In this document: in pieces, positions 35,498 to 47,399 of the stretch
Layout of the letters: each line of letters opens with the position of its first letter
How positions within the stretch are numbered: position 1 is the stretch's first letter
Assembly (NCBI GenBank): GCA_025084515.1
Contig: JAJAGP010001367.1
Coordinates: forward strand, 62,001 to 126,000
Source of the DNA: Ancistrus triradiatus
Lineage: Eukaryota; Chordata; Actinopteri; Siluriformes; Loricariidae
Direction: 5' to 3'
DNA: 64,000 nucleotides
The notes under the pieces: generated by a model
Told to the model about the DNA's origin: nothing
The model's input: the letters and a program-made list of their open reading frames with translations, nothing else
Database searches by the model: none
Program-made: the position numbers and the translations under genes

Positions 35498-38137
35498 GCT
35501 CACATACACACATGAAGAATGTACAAACAAGCTGGAAACAAAGGGCTCTTGTAACAGAGGCGGAGATCTTGATGAAAAATTCAAACAATATTATATAGAG
35601 AATGTCAACAAGCGCCACACTTCTGCTGAGGGCCTTACAAACAGACAGAGCAACTCAGCACACACATTACGCCAGTGCGGCTCAACCTCTCAACGTAATG
35701 ATGATGGCTCTTCTTTTACTCCTGCTTGCCTTTTAAAACCAACACACACTGCAAACAGAGCCACAGGAGGGGGAGAAGTCTGAACCTGTCCCTTTCTATG
35801 TACCTGCCACACGCGCCTCTACGCACAGTAAGACACACTCTCACTCGCAACGCCACGGGTCACCTGTGCCTAGGATTTCCTGACCACATGGGAAAGCATG
35901 GTGTGTGAAAGACTCAGATTAAGATATTCCTCACATTCCAGCTGTCCACTATCATCATCATCAAAGACTAATACCTACTGACAGAAAGGCTCAGGTTCCC
36001 TGAATTTCTCTCACATCTCTCAGTGAAGGAAAACACAGTGAAGAAAACATTTCACTAAAACACCAGACCCTCCACAGTTACTGTCACTCAGAATATTGGC
36101 TAAAACCGAGCAACCGCCTGAGCTGCTTTCAGAACAAGAGCAAAAAGAGCAATCTGCCCTCTTCAAAATACAGGTAAGGTATGGCAAAGTACTGCAAAGC
36201 ATATCTTACTTTTGGGAAGTAGTTGTGCTCCACACTTTCTTGGTCTGCACTGTAGCACGTGGAGCTGCTGGAGGAGAGAATTGGCAAACTCATGCACCTA
36301 ATTGTTATTGCGGCAGTGTTTGGCCTAGAGACAGTCGATAGGTATCAGGGATCAGCTACTGGGCTGTTGCTCCCACTCCCAGTGTCTTAGTTGTAATGCA
36401 TCCCTCTACTAACAGGGATCAAGGTATTAGAGATTCAGGTTATTTGTATTGATTTTATGTGCTGTCATGCCGTGTCCGGGCCAAGTCATATTTGTGGAAA
36501 TTGCAAATTTCGCTGCAGAAATGTCACCAGCATTTAATCTTTGCCAGTGTGGTCAATACCAGAATCTCTGGCTGATCAGAGCTGCGTTATTGCACCAAGC
36601 CCCAGAGCTTCCACTGTTGCCATGGCATCAACCCAGAGCTAAGAGTTTTCCATAATGCACAGGTCTGAGAGAAAGAAGAAATAGTTTGACCTTAGAAAAC
36701 ATGCATTTTCGGTTTAATATATTCCAGATTATATACAACGTATGCGATATGATGGCAATCCCAGATAAGGATTATGAAATTGGATGAAATCGTTACACTT
36801 TAAAAGTAATGCTACCCAGATATATAGATAAAAATATAATGACATCACAAAAACCCATCTCTTTTCTAGCATGGCACATTTTATGAAGAAATGTTTTAAA
36901 CAGGCCATGCAGACTTTTAAAGAGGAACACGTACAAAATAATACGTTTCTGCAGTGCTACAATAAAGCTGCTATGTTATTATAACTTGCTATCATTACTG
37001 GATGAGTCAATCTGAAAAAATATTAGGTTATTACTTCTAAAGTAGTAAAGGGCTGAACAAAACATCTTACCAGTTAAAAAAATCAAGATGAATAACATGA
37101 AAGCTTTCACTGATTATATTGTTCAGACATCCCTATTGCTATCTACACCAGCACAGACACAAAAAAGCCACAAAGGGATCAAGTATGCTTACAAAAAGTT
37201 TGCAGGTGCACTGCTTGCTTTACCCGTAGGCTACAATTTAGCAAAACACAGCCATGTAAATATTCTGTGACATGCCGCGGCCCAGACTGCCGGCTTACAC
37301 AAGGCATGCTGCAGCTGTTTTTTTACACTCCAAATTTGCTCGGGAAACTAATCGAGGCCTGATAAAGCTCATAGCAAATACTGAAAAGATTGACATCCAC
37401 ATGTGGAAGTTTGCATAGCTTGACCATATGTACATATAGGTCACGGAGTAGAAGGACCCAGCTGGACCCTCGTGAGTTTGGGTTTGTATACAAGGGAAGG
37501 GAATATACACAAGGTCTAAGATGATTCTTATTAAAGCTGCACTTTGAAAGAAAGTAAGACATAGTGCACCTGCAGAGGTTCTTAAAACATTTACATCACA
37601 TTTACCTATTCCACTTTTATCAAGAGCAACTTACAGATGTGGTTTCACTAAAAAGGCCAGGCAAATACACTAAATACAGTACTTTTTGTACAAGGTACCC
37701 CTTTAATTTTATGACCCTTAAATATGTATTGTGCGCTCCATCTTTTCTCTACTTGATAAGAAGGAAAGGAATAATGAGCAAGATGTAGCAGTCAATCGAT
37801 GGATCAATTAGGGAAAGGCACATGGGGTCAAACTGCAGATATTGCACTGGCTATTAGATCGTCTACCTGTCATTACACAGTCACATGTCCAAACAGAGAG
37901 TGGGGACTTTGCACGTGAGGAAGCACTAGCCAAAGTAAACAGAAAAGCGATGAGGCTTGAACAAAATATTGATCTGAAACAAATCTGCAGGCGAGAGGTC
38001 TAAAAGCTGTTATTAAAGCTAGCGTGTGCTAGATTGTGTTGTTATTTCAGCTGAAGCCAAACAATACAGCATAAAAATGCTACTAATATATAAATAGCAC
38101 TTTTATGCTCTGCTGTACTATACAACAAGTTTTATAT
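34137..38137. other. Noncoding stretch with microsatellite and SINE scrap
   Basis: Mostly unique DNA. It holds a CA run at 35,462-35,497, an A15-type run near 35,380, and a short SINE-tail scrap at about 37,590-37,640 (TATCAAGAGCAACTTACA). No gene is recognised. An X-box-like site is listed at 36,616. Confidence 0.5.
36616..36629. promoter_or_regulatory. X-box-like (RFX) palindrome
   Basis: GTTGCCATGGCATC matches the RFX consensus GTTGCCATGGCAAC at 13 of 14 positions. It is the best of the X-box-like sites here. Its target gene is unknown, and foxa2 is the only gene in view. Confidence 0.3.
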
Positions 38138-38700
38138 ATTAGTGCTGGGTGGTATACCGGTGTTAATTTCCCATACTGTGCGGGCCAGTCAAGTTCTTCC
38201 ACACCAAACTCACCAAACCATGTGTTTATGGACCTTGCTTTCTGTATTGTGGCACAGTCATGCTGAAACAGAAAAGGGCCTCTCCAAACTGTTCCTACAT
38301 AGTTGGATGCAGACAACTGTCCAAAAAGTCTTGGTTTGCTGAAGCGTTAAGGTTTCCCTTCATCGGAACCAAGGGACCTCTTCCACCAAACCTTACAGTT
38401 GGTACAATGCAGTCAGGCAGCTAACATTCTCCTGGCATTCATGACAATGCGCCTCAGCACTCAGTGACCCCGCTCTGTAACTTTAGGTGCTTCCTAAAAG
38501 CTTCCAGTTTTCAAAAATACCACTTGAAATTGATCGTGGAAAATCTTACAGGGAAGAAATTTCATGAATGGGCTCATTGCAGTGGTGGCATCCTATTATA
38601 GTACAATGCTCAACTTCAGTGAGCTCTTTAGACCCATTATTTGAACAATGACACCTGTCTGCTGGTTTTCTTCCACGCTTCCATTGCAATTCTCTCAAGT
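38138..38700 (-). mobile_element. Decayed Tc1/mariner element
   Basis: On the minus strand the transposase end is readable: FQHDC, then INTWFGEFGVEELDWPAQYG, which is the region after the second catalytic Asp in a common fish Tc1 family. Further right, inverted pieces of its N-terminal coding part appear (GAAATTTC, GGATGCCACC near 38,588). About 40 bp at the left (GCTGGGTGGTATACCGG) resemble the end of a different MITE, so the junction is chimeric. The element is truncated and full of gaps. Confidence 0.7.
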
Positions 38701-39050
38701 TCTTGAATGGTTGCAGGTTTGATCCTGAGTCAGTTTCTGCAGTCGACCACTGCATTTATTGTCCTCAACTTTGCCCATTAGTTGTGCTTGTGCTAAAGAG
38801 CTTGGACAGCTCCTGTTTGCCACAAAATATTAGCTTGGAGGAGACCTTGCTCATGCAGGATAATCACCTTGTACCTTGTTGCGGTCTCGCCAAGATGCAA
38901 GATCTTATGGTTAAACTAACACAATCTTCCAGTTTGCCATTTTATGATGGTTGTCCTTCACCCAGTTTATAGTTAATGAGTTTAGATCAACCTCCACATA
39001 ATATCATTGATCAGTAGCATCTGGTTGTTACATTCAGAATGTGTAACCAT
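38701..39050. other. Noncoding, possible older repeat
   Basis: Nothing firm is recognised. The text around 38,800-38,940 has the look of a decayed transposase region, but no motif can be read. Confidence 0.3.
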
Positions 39051-39382
39051 GGGGGGCATCATGGTAGCGCAGTGATCAGAGTGGTCACTTCACGGCTCCA
39101 GTATCCCTGGTTTGATCCTGACATCAGACTCTGTTTGGAGTTTGCATGTCCTGCCTGTGCCTGTGCAGGATTACTTCGGGTACTCTGGTTTCCTCCCACA
39201 TTCCAAAAACATGCGTGTTAGGTTAATTCTAAAGTGCCCTTAATGTGTGTGAGTGTATGTGGTCTACGATGGATTGGCACCCTGTCTAGGGTTGTTCCCG
39301 CTGTGTGCCTTGTGCTGCTGCCTAGTCATTGGCTCTCCTGCGACCCTGACCAGGATTAATAAATGAACAAATGAATGAAATG
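39051..39382 (+). mobile_element. tRNA-derived SINE, DANA-like
   Basis: The plus-strand unit starts with a tRNA-like head (GGGGGGCATCATGGTAGCGC), includes GTTTGGAGTTTGCATGTCC, TTTCCTCCCACATTCC and CACCCTGTCTAGGGTTG, and ends in ATTAATAAATGAACAAATG repeats. It is the most complete DANA-like copy here. Confidence 0.85.
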
Positions 39383-39531
39383 TTTAGTCATGCGCTGAGA
39401 TATATGCCGACAAAGTACTGAAGCTTTTGTATCTGGATAGTGCCTTGTTACTTACTATGTTACTGTGTTTACCAACATGGAGGGGAAGAAAAAAAAAATC
39501 ATCCCACTTCATTACATTTTTTTATTTTTTA

Positions 39532-39536
<5 letters not shown>

Positions 39537-39573
<37 letters not shown>
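39537..39573. repeat. (CA)n microsatellite
   Basis: Eighteen CA units. Confidence 0.95.
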
Positions 39574-39577
<4 letters not shown>

Positions 39578-41214
39578 TTGTAAAAATATAGAACTGAACA
39601 TATTTAGGTATGTTAAGCCCTTTTAGCAGGCATTTTAACCATTTATTGGTACTTTCATAATGACAGGTGACTGAAACGTTAAACTCTGGTAGGTGACCGC
39701 TGCATAGCCCTATAATACTCTAATGTTAAAGTTTTTTGTCTTTTTAAATTTTGTTCAAAAACTAATCATTGCCTCTCAATAGTATATAACAGGACAATCA
39801 TGTGTTATGAATTATGCAAAAATCTATTAAACAACAAATCAGTGGCTATCACTCATCAGTTTCAGGTCTGTGGAAGTAAGCTTCACAAAGGCAAATGCAA
39901 TGAGTCAGCTTTGTAAAAACATCTAGTAAGCACTAGCTTTGTTAGTTTTCTAAATTTACAACAAAGAAAATGCAAGCACTCCTCAATTCTTAGAAAATGG
40001 AACCTTGGTTCTGACATTGAATGAAATCAATATTACAATAATTACATTCCACTGCATTTATGTTTCTGATATGTCCTGCTGAGGGGAATATGACCTTTTT
40101 GTGGTCACATTTCTAAACTCCTCTACTAAGCTGGCCACAATGCGGGACCATCACGTCATCCCTACAAAATCCTTCTGCACACAATAGTTATGTCTAATTT
40201 CAGTTTTGGCCTAAGTAGGCAATATGAGGATCATCATGGCACGAATGAATGTGTTAAGGCTAAGCTTATGACAGTAACAATACTGGCAACTTGTTCAAAC
40301 AGTCCTAGCAGAGTAATCCATAATTCCACAATTCAAAAACAGTATTGTGTAACTCCACATAGAAGACTGAGAGTTTACAGATTATTTGGGATTCTTCTTT
40401 TTGATTCCCCTCCTTACGCAACAGGGTGCCAATGTGTCCTGTGGTCTGTGACCCGATGACCAAACACAAACTTGAAAGGAAAATTACTCCCATTGACACA
40501 GTACCAAATGGTAAAGCCATCTCATCACTACTACCTTTAGTCTTTGAAACCATGTCATTCTGTTACAAAGCTGGCATGATTATAACCAAATTAGGAATAG
40601 TGACCAGAGTGAACATGCTGGGATTTGAACCAGTCACAATGGGCACACAAAAGGATGATGACCTAATGGGAACATCCAGCTCAGCAGGGTACCCTCTCTT
40701 CCAGATGATCCTCTGCACCCTCCTGCAGTTCAACAAGATAAAGTAGAGAAGCTTGCTTCGCATACAAAAGACTCATTCTAACAAACCCTGGATGGTCATC
40801 TTGGCCTGGTCCTCAGGGGTTGCTATCACAATACGCATACACTACATACCCTCCCAAAAACAGAAAATCAGAGTTACATACAATACACTATAGGTGGGTA
40901 ATCACTGAATGGTGATGAAACTAGTGTCGGTTTTTAAGGTGTAAGGAATACAAAGTTATTCCTGAACGAGTTAGTTAGTGATAATTACATGAATTGGTAA
41001 AAGTGTGTCTTAATCATACTTTAATGGTTATCATCCATTAAATTATTAACTATTTCTAATTATGTTTTTCTGTGTAACAGTGATTCCTTAGCCATTACTG
41101 TTAAAATTAATTGTAGATGACAGAGGTATTACCTGTTTCTACTATACACCATTATGTAAGCTTGTGTATCTCTGTGTTAAGTGCTAGCTGCTGGAATCAG
41201 TAGTATCTGAGGAC
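39574..41214. other. Noncoding stretch, no firm feature
   Basis: Unique AT-rich DNA. A patch near 40,600-40,740 has a GGGATTTGAACCAGTC string that could be a SINE scrap on the minus strand, but no tail is visible. Confidence 0.45.
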
Positions 41215-41345
41215 CAGTGTTCGAACCTGTAGCTGGACTTGCAAAGGTTGGTGGTGCAGTTATGGGACCCTAATACGGACCGCTGTCCTGTCCAGGGTGT
41301 AATTCTGGCTGTGCCCAATGAATTCTGGGACAAGCTCCGGCACTT
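41215..41345 (+). mobile_element. SINE fragment
   Basis: AGTGTTCGAACCTG at the left, and CCTGTCCAGGGTGTAATTC with GGGACAAGCTCCGG at the right, match the head end and body tail of a DANA-like SINE with a large internal deletion. Confidence 0.55.
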
Positions 41346-41527
41346 GGACAGATTTAGCCACTATTAGCTTGCAGATTGTAAATTGTATACCACGTACTAC
41401 ATCGCCTGTAATATTAATAACACCATTCAGAGTACACCAAGTTTTGACAAACTAGTTCGTTCAGGTGTAGGGTTAACGTTTATTCATGCACTTCTGTCAG
41501 TATGGATAAAAGGAGTCTGTCAAATTT

Positions 41528-42876
41528 TTGTATGCATGATTTTTAAAGAATTTAATTGTAAATTATGGTGGAAAATAAGTATTTGGTCAATAACAAAAGT
41601 TCAACTCAATACTTTGTAACATAACCTTTGTTGGCAATGACAGAGGTCAAATGTTTCCTGCAAGTCTTCACCAGGTTTGCACACCCTGTAGCTGGTATTT
41701 TGGCCCATTCCTCCATGCAGATCTCCTGTAGAGCAGTGATGTTTTGGGGATGTCGCTGGGCAACACGGAATTCAACTCCCTCTACAAATTTTCTATGGAC
41801 TTGAGGTCTGGAGACTGGCTAGGCCACTCCAGGACCATGAAATGCTTTTCACAGAGCCACTCTTTCGTTGCCCGAGCGGTGTGTTTGGGATCATTGTCAT
41901 GCTGGAAGACCCAGCCACGTTCTTCAATGCTCTCACTGATGGAAGGAGGTTTTGGCTTAAAATCTCACGATACATGGCCCCGTTCATTCTTCCTTTAACA
42001 CGGATCAGTCGTCCTGTCCCCTTTGCATAAAACAGCCCCTAAGCATGATGTTTCCACCCACATACTTCACAGTAGGTATGGTGTTCTTGGGGTGCAACAC
42101 AGCATTCTTCTTCCTCCAAACACGGCGAGCAGAGTTTTTACCAAAAAGTTCTATTTTGGTTTCATCTGACCACAAGATATTCTCCTGACCCTCTTCTGGA
42201 TCATCCATATGCTCTCTGGCAAACTTCAGACGGGCCTGGACATGTACTGGCTTAAGCAGGGGGACACGCCTGGCACTGCTGGACCAGAGTGCCTCTCAGC
42301 GTAGTGTTACTGATGGTAGCCTTTGTTATGTTGGTCCCAGCTCTCTGCAGGTCATTCATCAAGTCCCTCCGTGTAGTTCTGGGATTTTTGCTTACCGTTC
42401 TCATGATCATTTTGACCCCAAGGGATGAGATCTTGCGTGGGGCCCCAAATCGAGGGAGATTATCAGTGGTCTTGTACGTCTTCCATTTTCTCACAATTGC
42501 TCCCACAGTTGATTAATTCACACAAACCTGCTTGCCTATTGTAGATTCACTCTTCCCAGCCTGGTGCAGGTTTACAGTTTTCTTCCTGGTGTCCTTCGAC
42601 AGCCCTTTGGACTTGGCCATGGTTGAGTTTGGAGTCTGACTGTTTGAGGCTGTGGACAGGTGTCTTTTATACAGATAACGAGGTCAAACAGGTGCCATTA
42701 ATACAGGCAACGAGTGGAGGACAGAAGAGCTTCTTAAAGAAGACGTTACAGGTCTGTGTTTGCGGGTGACCAAATACTTCTTTTTCACCATGATTTACAA
42801 GTACATTCTTTAAAAATCTTACATAGTTGAAGTGTACCTATGATGAAAATTACAGACCCTCATCTCTCTAATACAA
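41528..42876 (-). mobile_element. Tc1/mariner transposon lacking its outer ends
   Basis: This is the same family as the element at 24,773. The left boundary is at the shared internal TTTTTAAAGAATTTAATTGTAAA, and the right ends after ATGATGAAAATTACAGACC. Both outer terminal repeats (about 100 bp each) are missing, so the copy is immobile. It is less shifted by indels than the + strand copy. Confidence 0.88.
41606..42620 (-). pseudogene. Tc1-like transposase, near full length with stop and frameshifts
   Basis: On the minus strand the frame starts MAKSKGLSKDTRKK at 42,620 and reaches an in-frame TAA about 35 codons in (near 42,515). It then reads STVGAIVRKWKTYKTTDNLP, PRTTRRDLMNDLQRAG and TKATISNT before a frameshift near 42,300. 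A second part carries WSDETKIELFGKNSARRVW with a catalytic Asp. After another shift come MNGAMYREIL and, in another frame, DNDPKHT and NPIENLW-like sequence, ending NKGYVTKY-stop at 41,606. The total of about 338 codons equals the family length. It is inactive as written. Confidence 0.85.
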
Positions 42877-43457
42877 AAGCAAAATCCCCCGGAAATGATC
42901 GCACTTGTATGTAATCCTGAGATACATTAGGTGTACATATTGAATTATATTGTAATATTCTTTAATTATATTTTTTAAAAATGCCAATAATGACGTAGAG
43001 TTGTTTTTTAGTCATATGTAGTATTTTTTTGGACATTTAAACCCTAAATGTGTTGTAATAGACAGATAACTGGTTTAAAAAGATCTGTTCAGCATTATCT
43101 TAACACAAACGTGAAATAAGGATTGTATTTGCAAGGTGTTATTTGCTTAAAGAGCAACTGTGCACAGAACCCAGAAATGTCTCTCACACACACGCACACA
43201 CGCACACACGCACGCATTGCAGAAGAACTATGAAGGATCACTAGATGTAAGAACAATTACACTCTTTAAAGTAGCCTTTTTTAGAAAACCTTGTACACTC
43301 TTAGCATTCTATAACTTCACTCATGGCATACGGGAGCCATTTGGGAAGTGTTAAATACTGTGAACTCATTGTCATGTTCAAGAAAAAGTTTGAACATGAT
43401 TCAACTCGGGCAGGCTGTGGTGTTTAAACAATGCACAATTGTTATTAAGGGGTTCAA
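42877..43457. other. Noncoding stretch
   Basis: AT-rich DNA with a short CACACACGCACA run at 43,185-43,218. No gene is seen. Confidence 0.5.
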
Positions 43458-44002
43458 AGTGTGCCAAGAAAATGTCTCACATAACATTACACCACCACCA
43501 CCTGCCTGAACCACTGATACAAGCAGGGTGGATCCATGTTGTCATGTTTATGCCAAATTCTGACCCTACCATCTAAATGTCACAACAGAAATCGAGACTA
43601 ATCAGACCAGGCAACATTTTCCCAATCTTCTATTGTACAATTTTGATAAGCCTGTGCAAATTGTAGCCTCAGTTGCCTGTTCTTAGCTGACGGGATTGGA
43701 GAGGCAGCCGGTATGGAGTTCTGCTGCTGTAGCGCGTCTGCTTCGGAGATGGCGGTGCGTGAAAAATCCCAGCACATCAGCTGTTTCTGAAATAATCGTC
43801 TAGAAAAAACAACCATGCCATGTTCAAAGTCACTAAATCATTTTTCTTCCCCATTCTGATCTTCGGCTTGAACTTCAGCGGGTCATCCCGTCCATGTCTG
43901 CATGCCTAAATGCATTAACTTTCTGCCATGTGATTGGCTGATTCGATATTTGCATTAAGGAGCAGATGAAGAGGTGTACCTAACGAATTGGCCGGTGAGC
44001 GA
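43458..44002 (-). mobile_element. Decayed Tc1/mariner element, different family
   Basis: The right end (AGGTGTACCTAACGAATTGG CCGGTGAG) is the inverted terminal repeat of a common fish Tc1 family. Inside, minus-strand text includes the start region (CATGCCATGTTCAAAGTCAC, GAAATAATCG) and, left of a deletion near 43,745, the 3' half (AGACTAATCAGACCAGGCAAC, ACCACCACCTGCCTGAACC). The left terminal repeat and the middle of the transposase are missing. Confidence 0.75.
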
Positions 44003-47000
44003 GTGAGTGACTGTGTGTGTGCACGCGCATGTGTGCATGTGAACATCAAATTGTCTTAAAGATGTTAGAAGGATCGTAAATTCAAAAAGTTGAGATTTTA
44101 TCATGTAATATCTTTTGACGGTACGGTTTACCCTTTACCATACATCTTAAACTGTGGGTGGTCTCAGCACACTTTTATACCTTCTGTCCCACACAAGCCA
44201 ATACAAACCCAGTTTAATGGATTAAATCAGCAATAAATACCTCAGCTATAGCCAAACATTATGGATTTTACCCGCTGCTGACTGAAGGAGGTCATGCTTG
44301 GAATGATCCAAATGAGGAGACATGAGCCAAACTCTCTAATACTTGATCTGCATAAACCTAGAATCAATATGCTGCTTTTCTGTTTATCTGTGTTCATGCA
44401 CTTCATGACATGCAAAAGAAAGTGCAGCTGTTCCAATGGAAACTCATGTGGTGACTTGTGGGTGAAGACTTGTTGCTGACAACTGCCATGAGCATCATCT
44501 CTCTTTCTAAAGAGACAGCCAGATATCTCAACAGCTTTTCAGCTTCCATGTTCTTCCTATCTAAACAAGTTTCCTTTGCTGCATTATATTCTGCACATTT
44601 AACAGATTTCCCTGTTCCACATTGTGGATACAGTGCTTTTCATATTGCTAAAATACTAAACAGATCTGCTATAAAATGTGATATTCTGCCCATGTTTCAT
44701 CTACACAAGTACTTGCGTACATGCAAATGGATTAGGTAGCTGAATCCCACTAAACCGTGTAGTTTCAAATGCCCCACAAATATTTTCCTCTGTCTTCAGC
44801 CTATTACTCAATGTGATTCTATATGCGTTTAAAATGCAAAATACTAAATAGCAGAATTAGTGGGTGCTTGATACAGCTTCCAGTAGTAAGCCCTCACAAG
44901 CAGGTCAGACTACTGCTATTGTAGTAGTCACTGGACACCGTTTAAGCCATATCCTTTGTTCCCTCAATCCTGGTGTGATTCTTAAATCTCACCAATTTAA
45001 GCTCTCCCCAACTCTTAGGCCAAAGCAGGCCCTAAGCTCCCCCTACAAACAACAACTCACTGAGGTGGGCCTTTTTCAACTGACTACGGTGTCAGTGTCA
45101 CCCTTTAGTGGTGAACTCATTCAGCACACGTAGAAAGCCATTTGCTTTAATGAGATTACAATGACCATCACAAATGCAGGTCCTGAAAACGAAGTTTCTT
45201 TCTTTAAATTCATTTTGCCGAGAAACTTGGCCTAACACCAAATTATTTTGTTGCCCTTATGAACACAGGACGTCTTGATAGGCTTAACTTTGACATTTCA
45301 TGGGAATATCTATTAATGAATTATATCTATACCCCATTTGCAATGGTAGATCAAAATAAGACACCGCTATTATAGACCTACGGCAGCAAAACAAAAAAAA
45401 AAGAAAAAAAAAAAGAACATTTGTAAAACATATGGATTAAACAACATCCAGCTTTAAATAACCACATCAATAGGCCTTTGCCATACTAAAATTCATTCCC
45501 AAGCCATAAATGGTCCTCATCTATAAAACACATTGTCGAAAAAATACCACAATGTATACATTACATAGTTCCTTTGAAATTTTCCCATTTTTTGATAGCA
45601 AACATTTCCAAAATCATAGCCCAAAGTAAGGCATTTGTACAGACATGTAAAAGCTCAAACAAAGCAAAAAGAAGCTTTCTGTTAGTGATTTGCTACAGTT
45701 AAGTGTTATACAACACATATCCACCGGGTTACTTTCATAGAATAACACAGTATTACAAATTTGAGACCACCAGGTGTGATGGACCTTAGAAGTAAGTTTT
45801 TATCCCATCTGTTTTTTTTTTCCTTGCACAAAAGCCACACTCTAATTTGCCATCATCAGTTGTCTTTGTTAACGCAGGACTGGTATTTGGGAATAATCCT
45901 CTTCCCATAGAATATTGCCCCAACAGGCATGGGCAGGACCAGATCTCGAGCTCTTTCAGAGACAGCCCTTTGTGAGTTATACCACGTTCAAGGCTGAGTA
46001 AGTTCTTTCTTAAGAAATAGAGAGAGAGGTTGGACAGGATATAACTTGGGTTCATTGTACTTGCACGTTTCAAGCCACAGTCAGCTTCTGTGTTGTGGGT
46101 TTAGAAAATGAAAGTCTAAGGTATTCACAACCATGGACCTTAAAAATATCTTACAGACAATTCTATTGCTGATCACTATTGCTATATACTTTTTTTCCCC
46201 AACTGTTACGGGTAATAACTAACATTCATATAGTTTAAACAGTTTAAATGTGTAAAATACTGCTTGTTCAAAATGTGATACTTATTATGCGTCATATGAT
46301 AAAGTTTATAAGTTCAGAACGTTCCACAATTTTTCTTTGAAATTTAACATGTATTCCAATAATGTCTTGGAACCATGCATCATACATGCATTCAAAAAGG
46401 GAGAAAACATCCAACAAATAGTTCCCCCATTTCCATCACCCCCTGCAATATAATCATCGTGTATGGTGTAAATGCTATGACATATAGTCAAAGGTCCAAA
46501 TAACACTGTAAATATCAAGTTGCAAATGTTGATTGATTGTTTAGATGCTCCCGGTAATGGCATGCCACTTGAGGTCACTGCCTGTTTACTCCTCAAATTT
46601 CATAAAATGTTTTGGATACATTAAAACTGTGACTAACCGATGAGATGTGTTGGTGTTCAGGCATTGTATGCACGCGGCAAAAGATAAACAAACTTGCAAA
46701 AGCAACATAACTCTAAAAGTCATGACTGGGAGCTAATGATCTTGTTCCTGATTATTAGGTTTTGATTCAAATGAGCGTGCCAAGAACCAGTGTCAACAAC
46801 CTTAGGGAAAATAAAGGATTAAAGTGCTAAAGTTTTACTGTATTATGAACTAAACTACAGCGGCAGCAAAGTTCTTATAAACAATTCAAATGCAATAATT
46901 ACTACATTCAAGAGATAACCCTTTGTTCTTGTGCTGTGCCAAAATATTTAGAACACATTAAAGTAAAAGAAAAAAATGCTTGTCACTTTCAACAAAAAAA

Positions 47001-47399
47001 GGATAATAGATGTTAGCATTGATGGCAGAGGCAGACAAAAAGGAGCAGCCTACGGTTGCATACAAAATGCCCCACAGCAACTAAAATAAAATGAATCCAT
47101 TTACTTCACCCTGTTTACTTTATACTTTCGGCTGGCGACAAATAAAAGAGAAGCCAATACCGGAGCAGAAGCCTCGCCTTACAATCTTTATTCATAGGCT
47201 ACTTTTTTCCTCCCTTCCTCAGCTTTAAAAACCAACTTGGCAAATGCCCTAGCTGCAGAGTGAAGGAGGGGAGACAGGGACTAGAATGGAGAAAGAATGA
47301 AAGAAGAGCACAGTAACATCTGCAGAAGCTTCCAGACAGACAGTTGGGATGTGAATAACTCGGCATTCGACTGCCCTGACCTCTGAAGAACAAAAGGCG
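44003..47399. other. Noncoding stretch, no gene recognised
   Basis: Mostly unique DNA with an A-rich run near 45,390-45,415. A GLI-type 9-mer lies at 44,155. Frames below 100 codons have no family resemblance. Confidence 0.5.
44155..44163. promoter_or_regulatory. Exact GLI consensus 9-mer
   Basis: TGGGTGGTC is the exact reverse complement of the GLI consensus GACCACCCA. Foxa2 in floor plate is a known Hedgehog/GLI target. One such 9-mer is expected about every 130 kb by chance on two strands, so a single hit is weak evidence. Confidence 0.2.
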
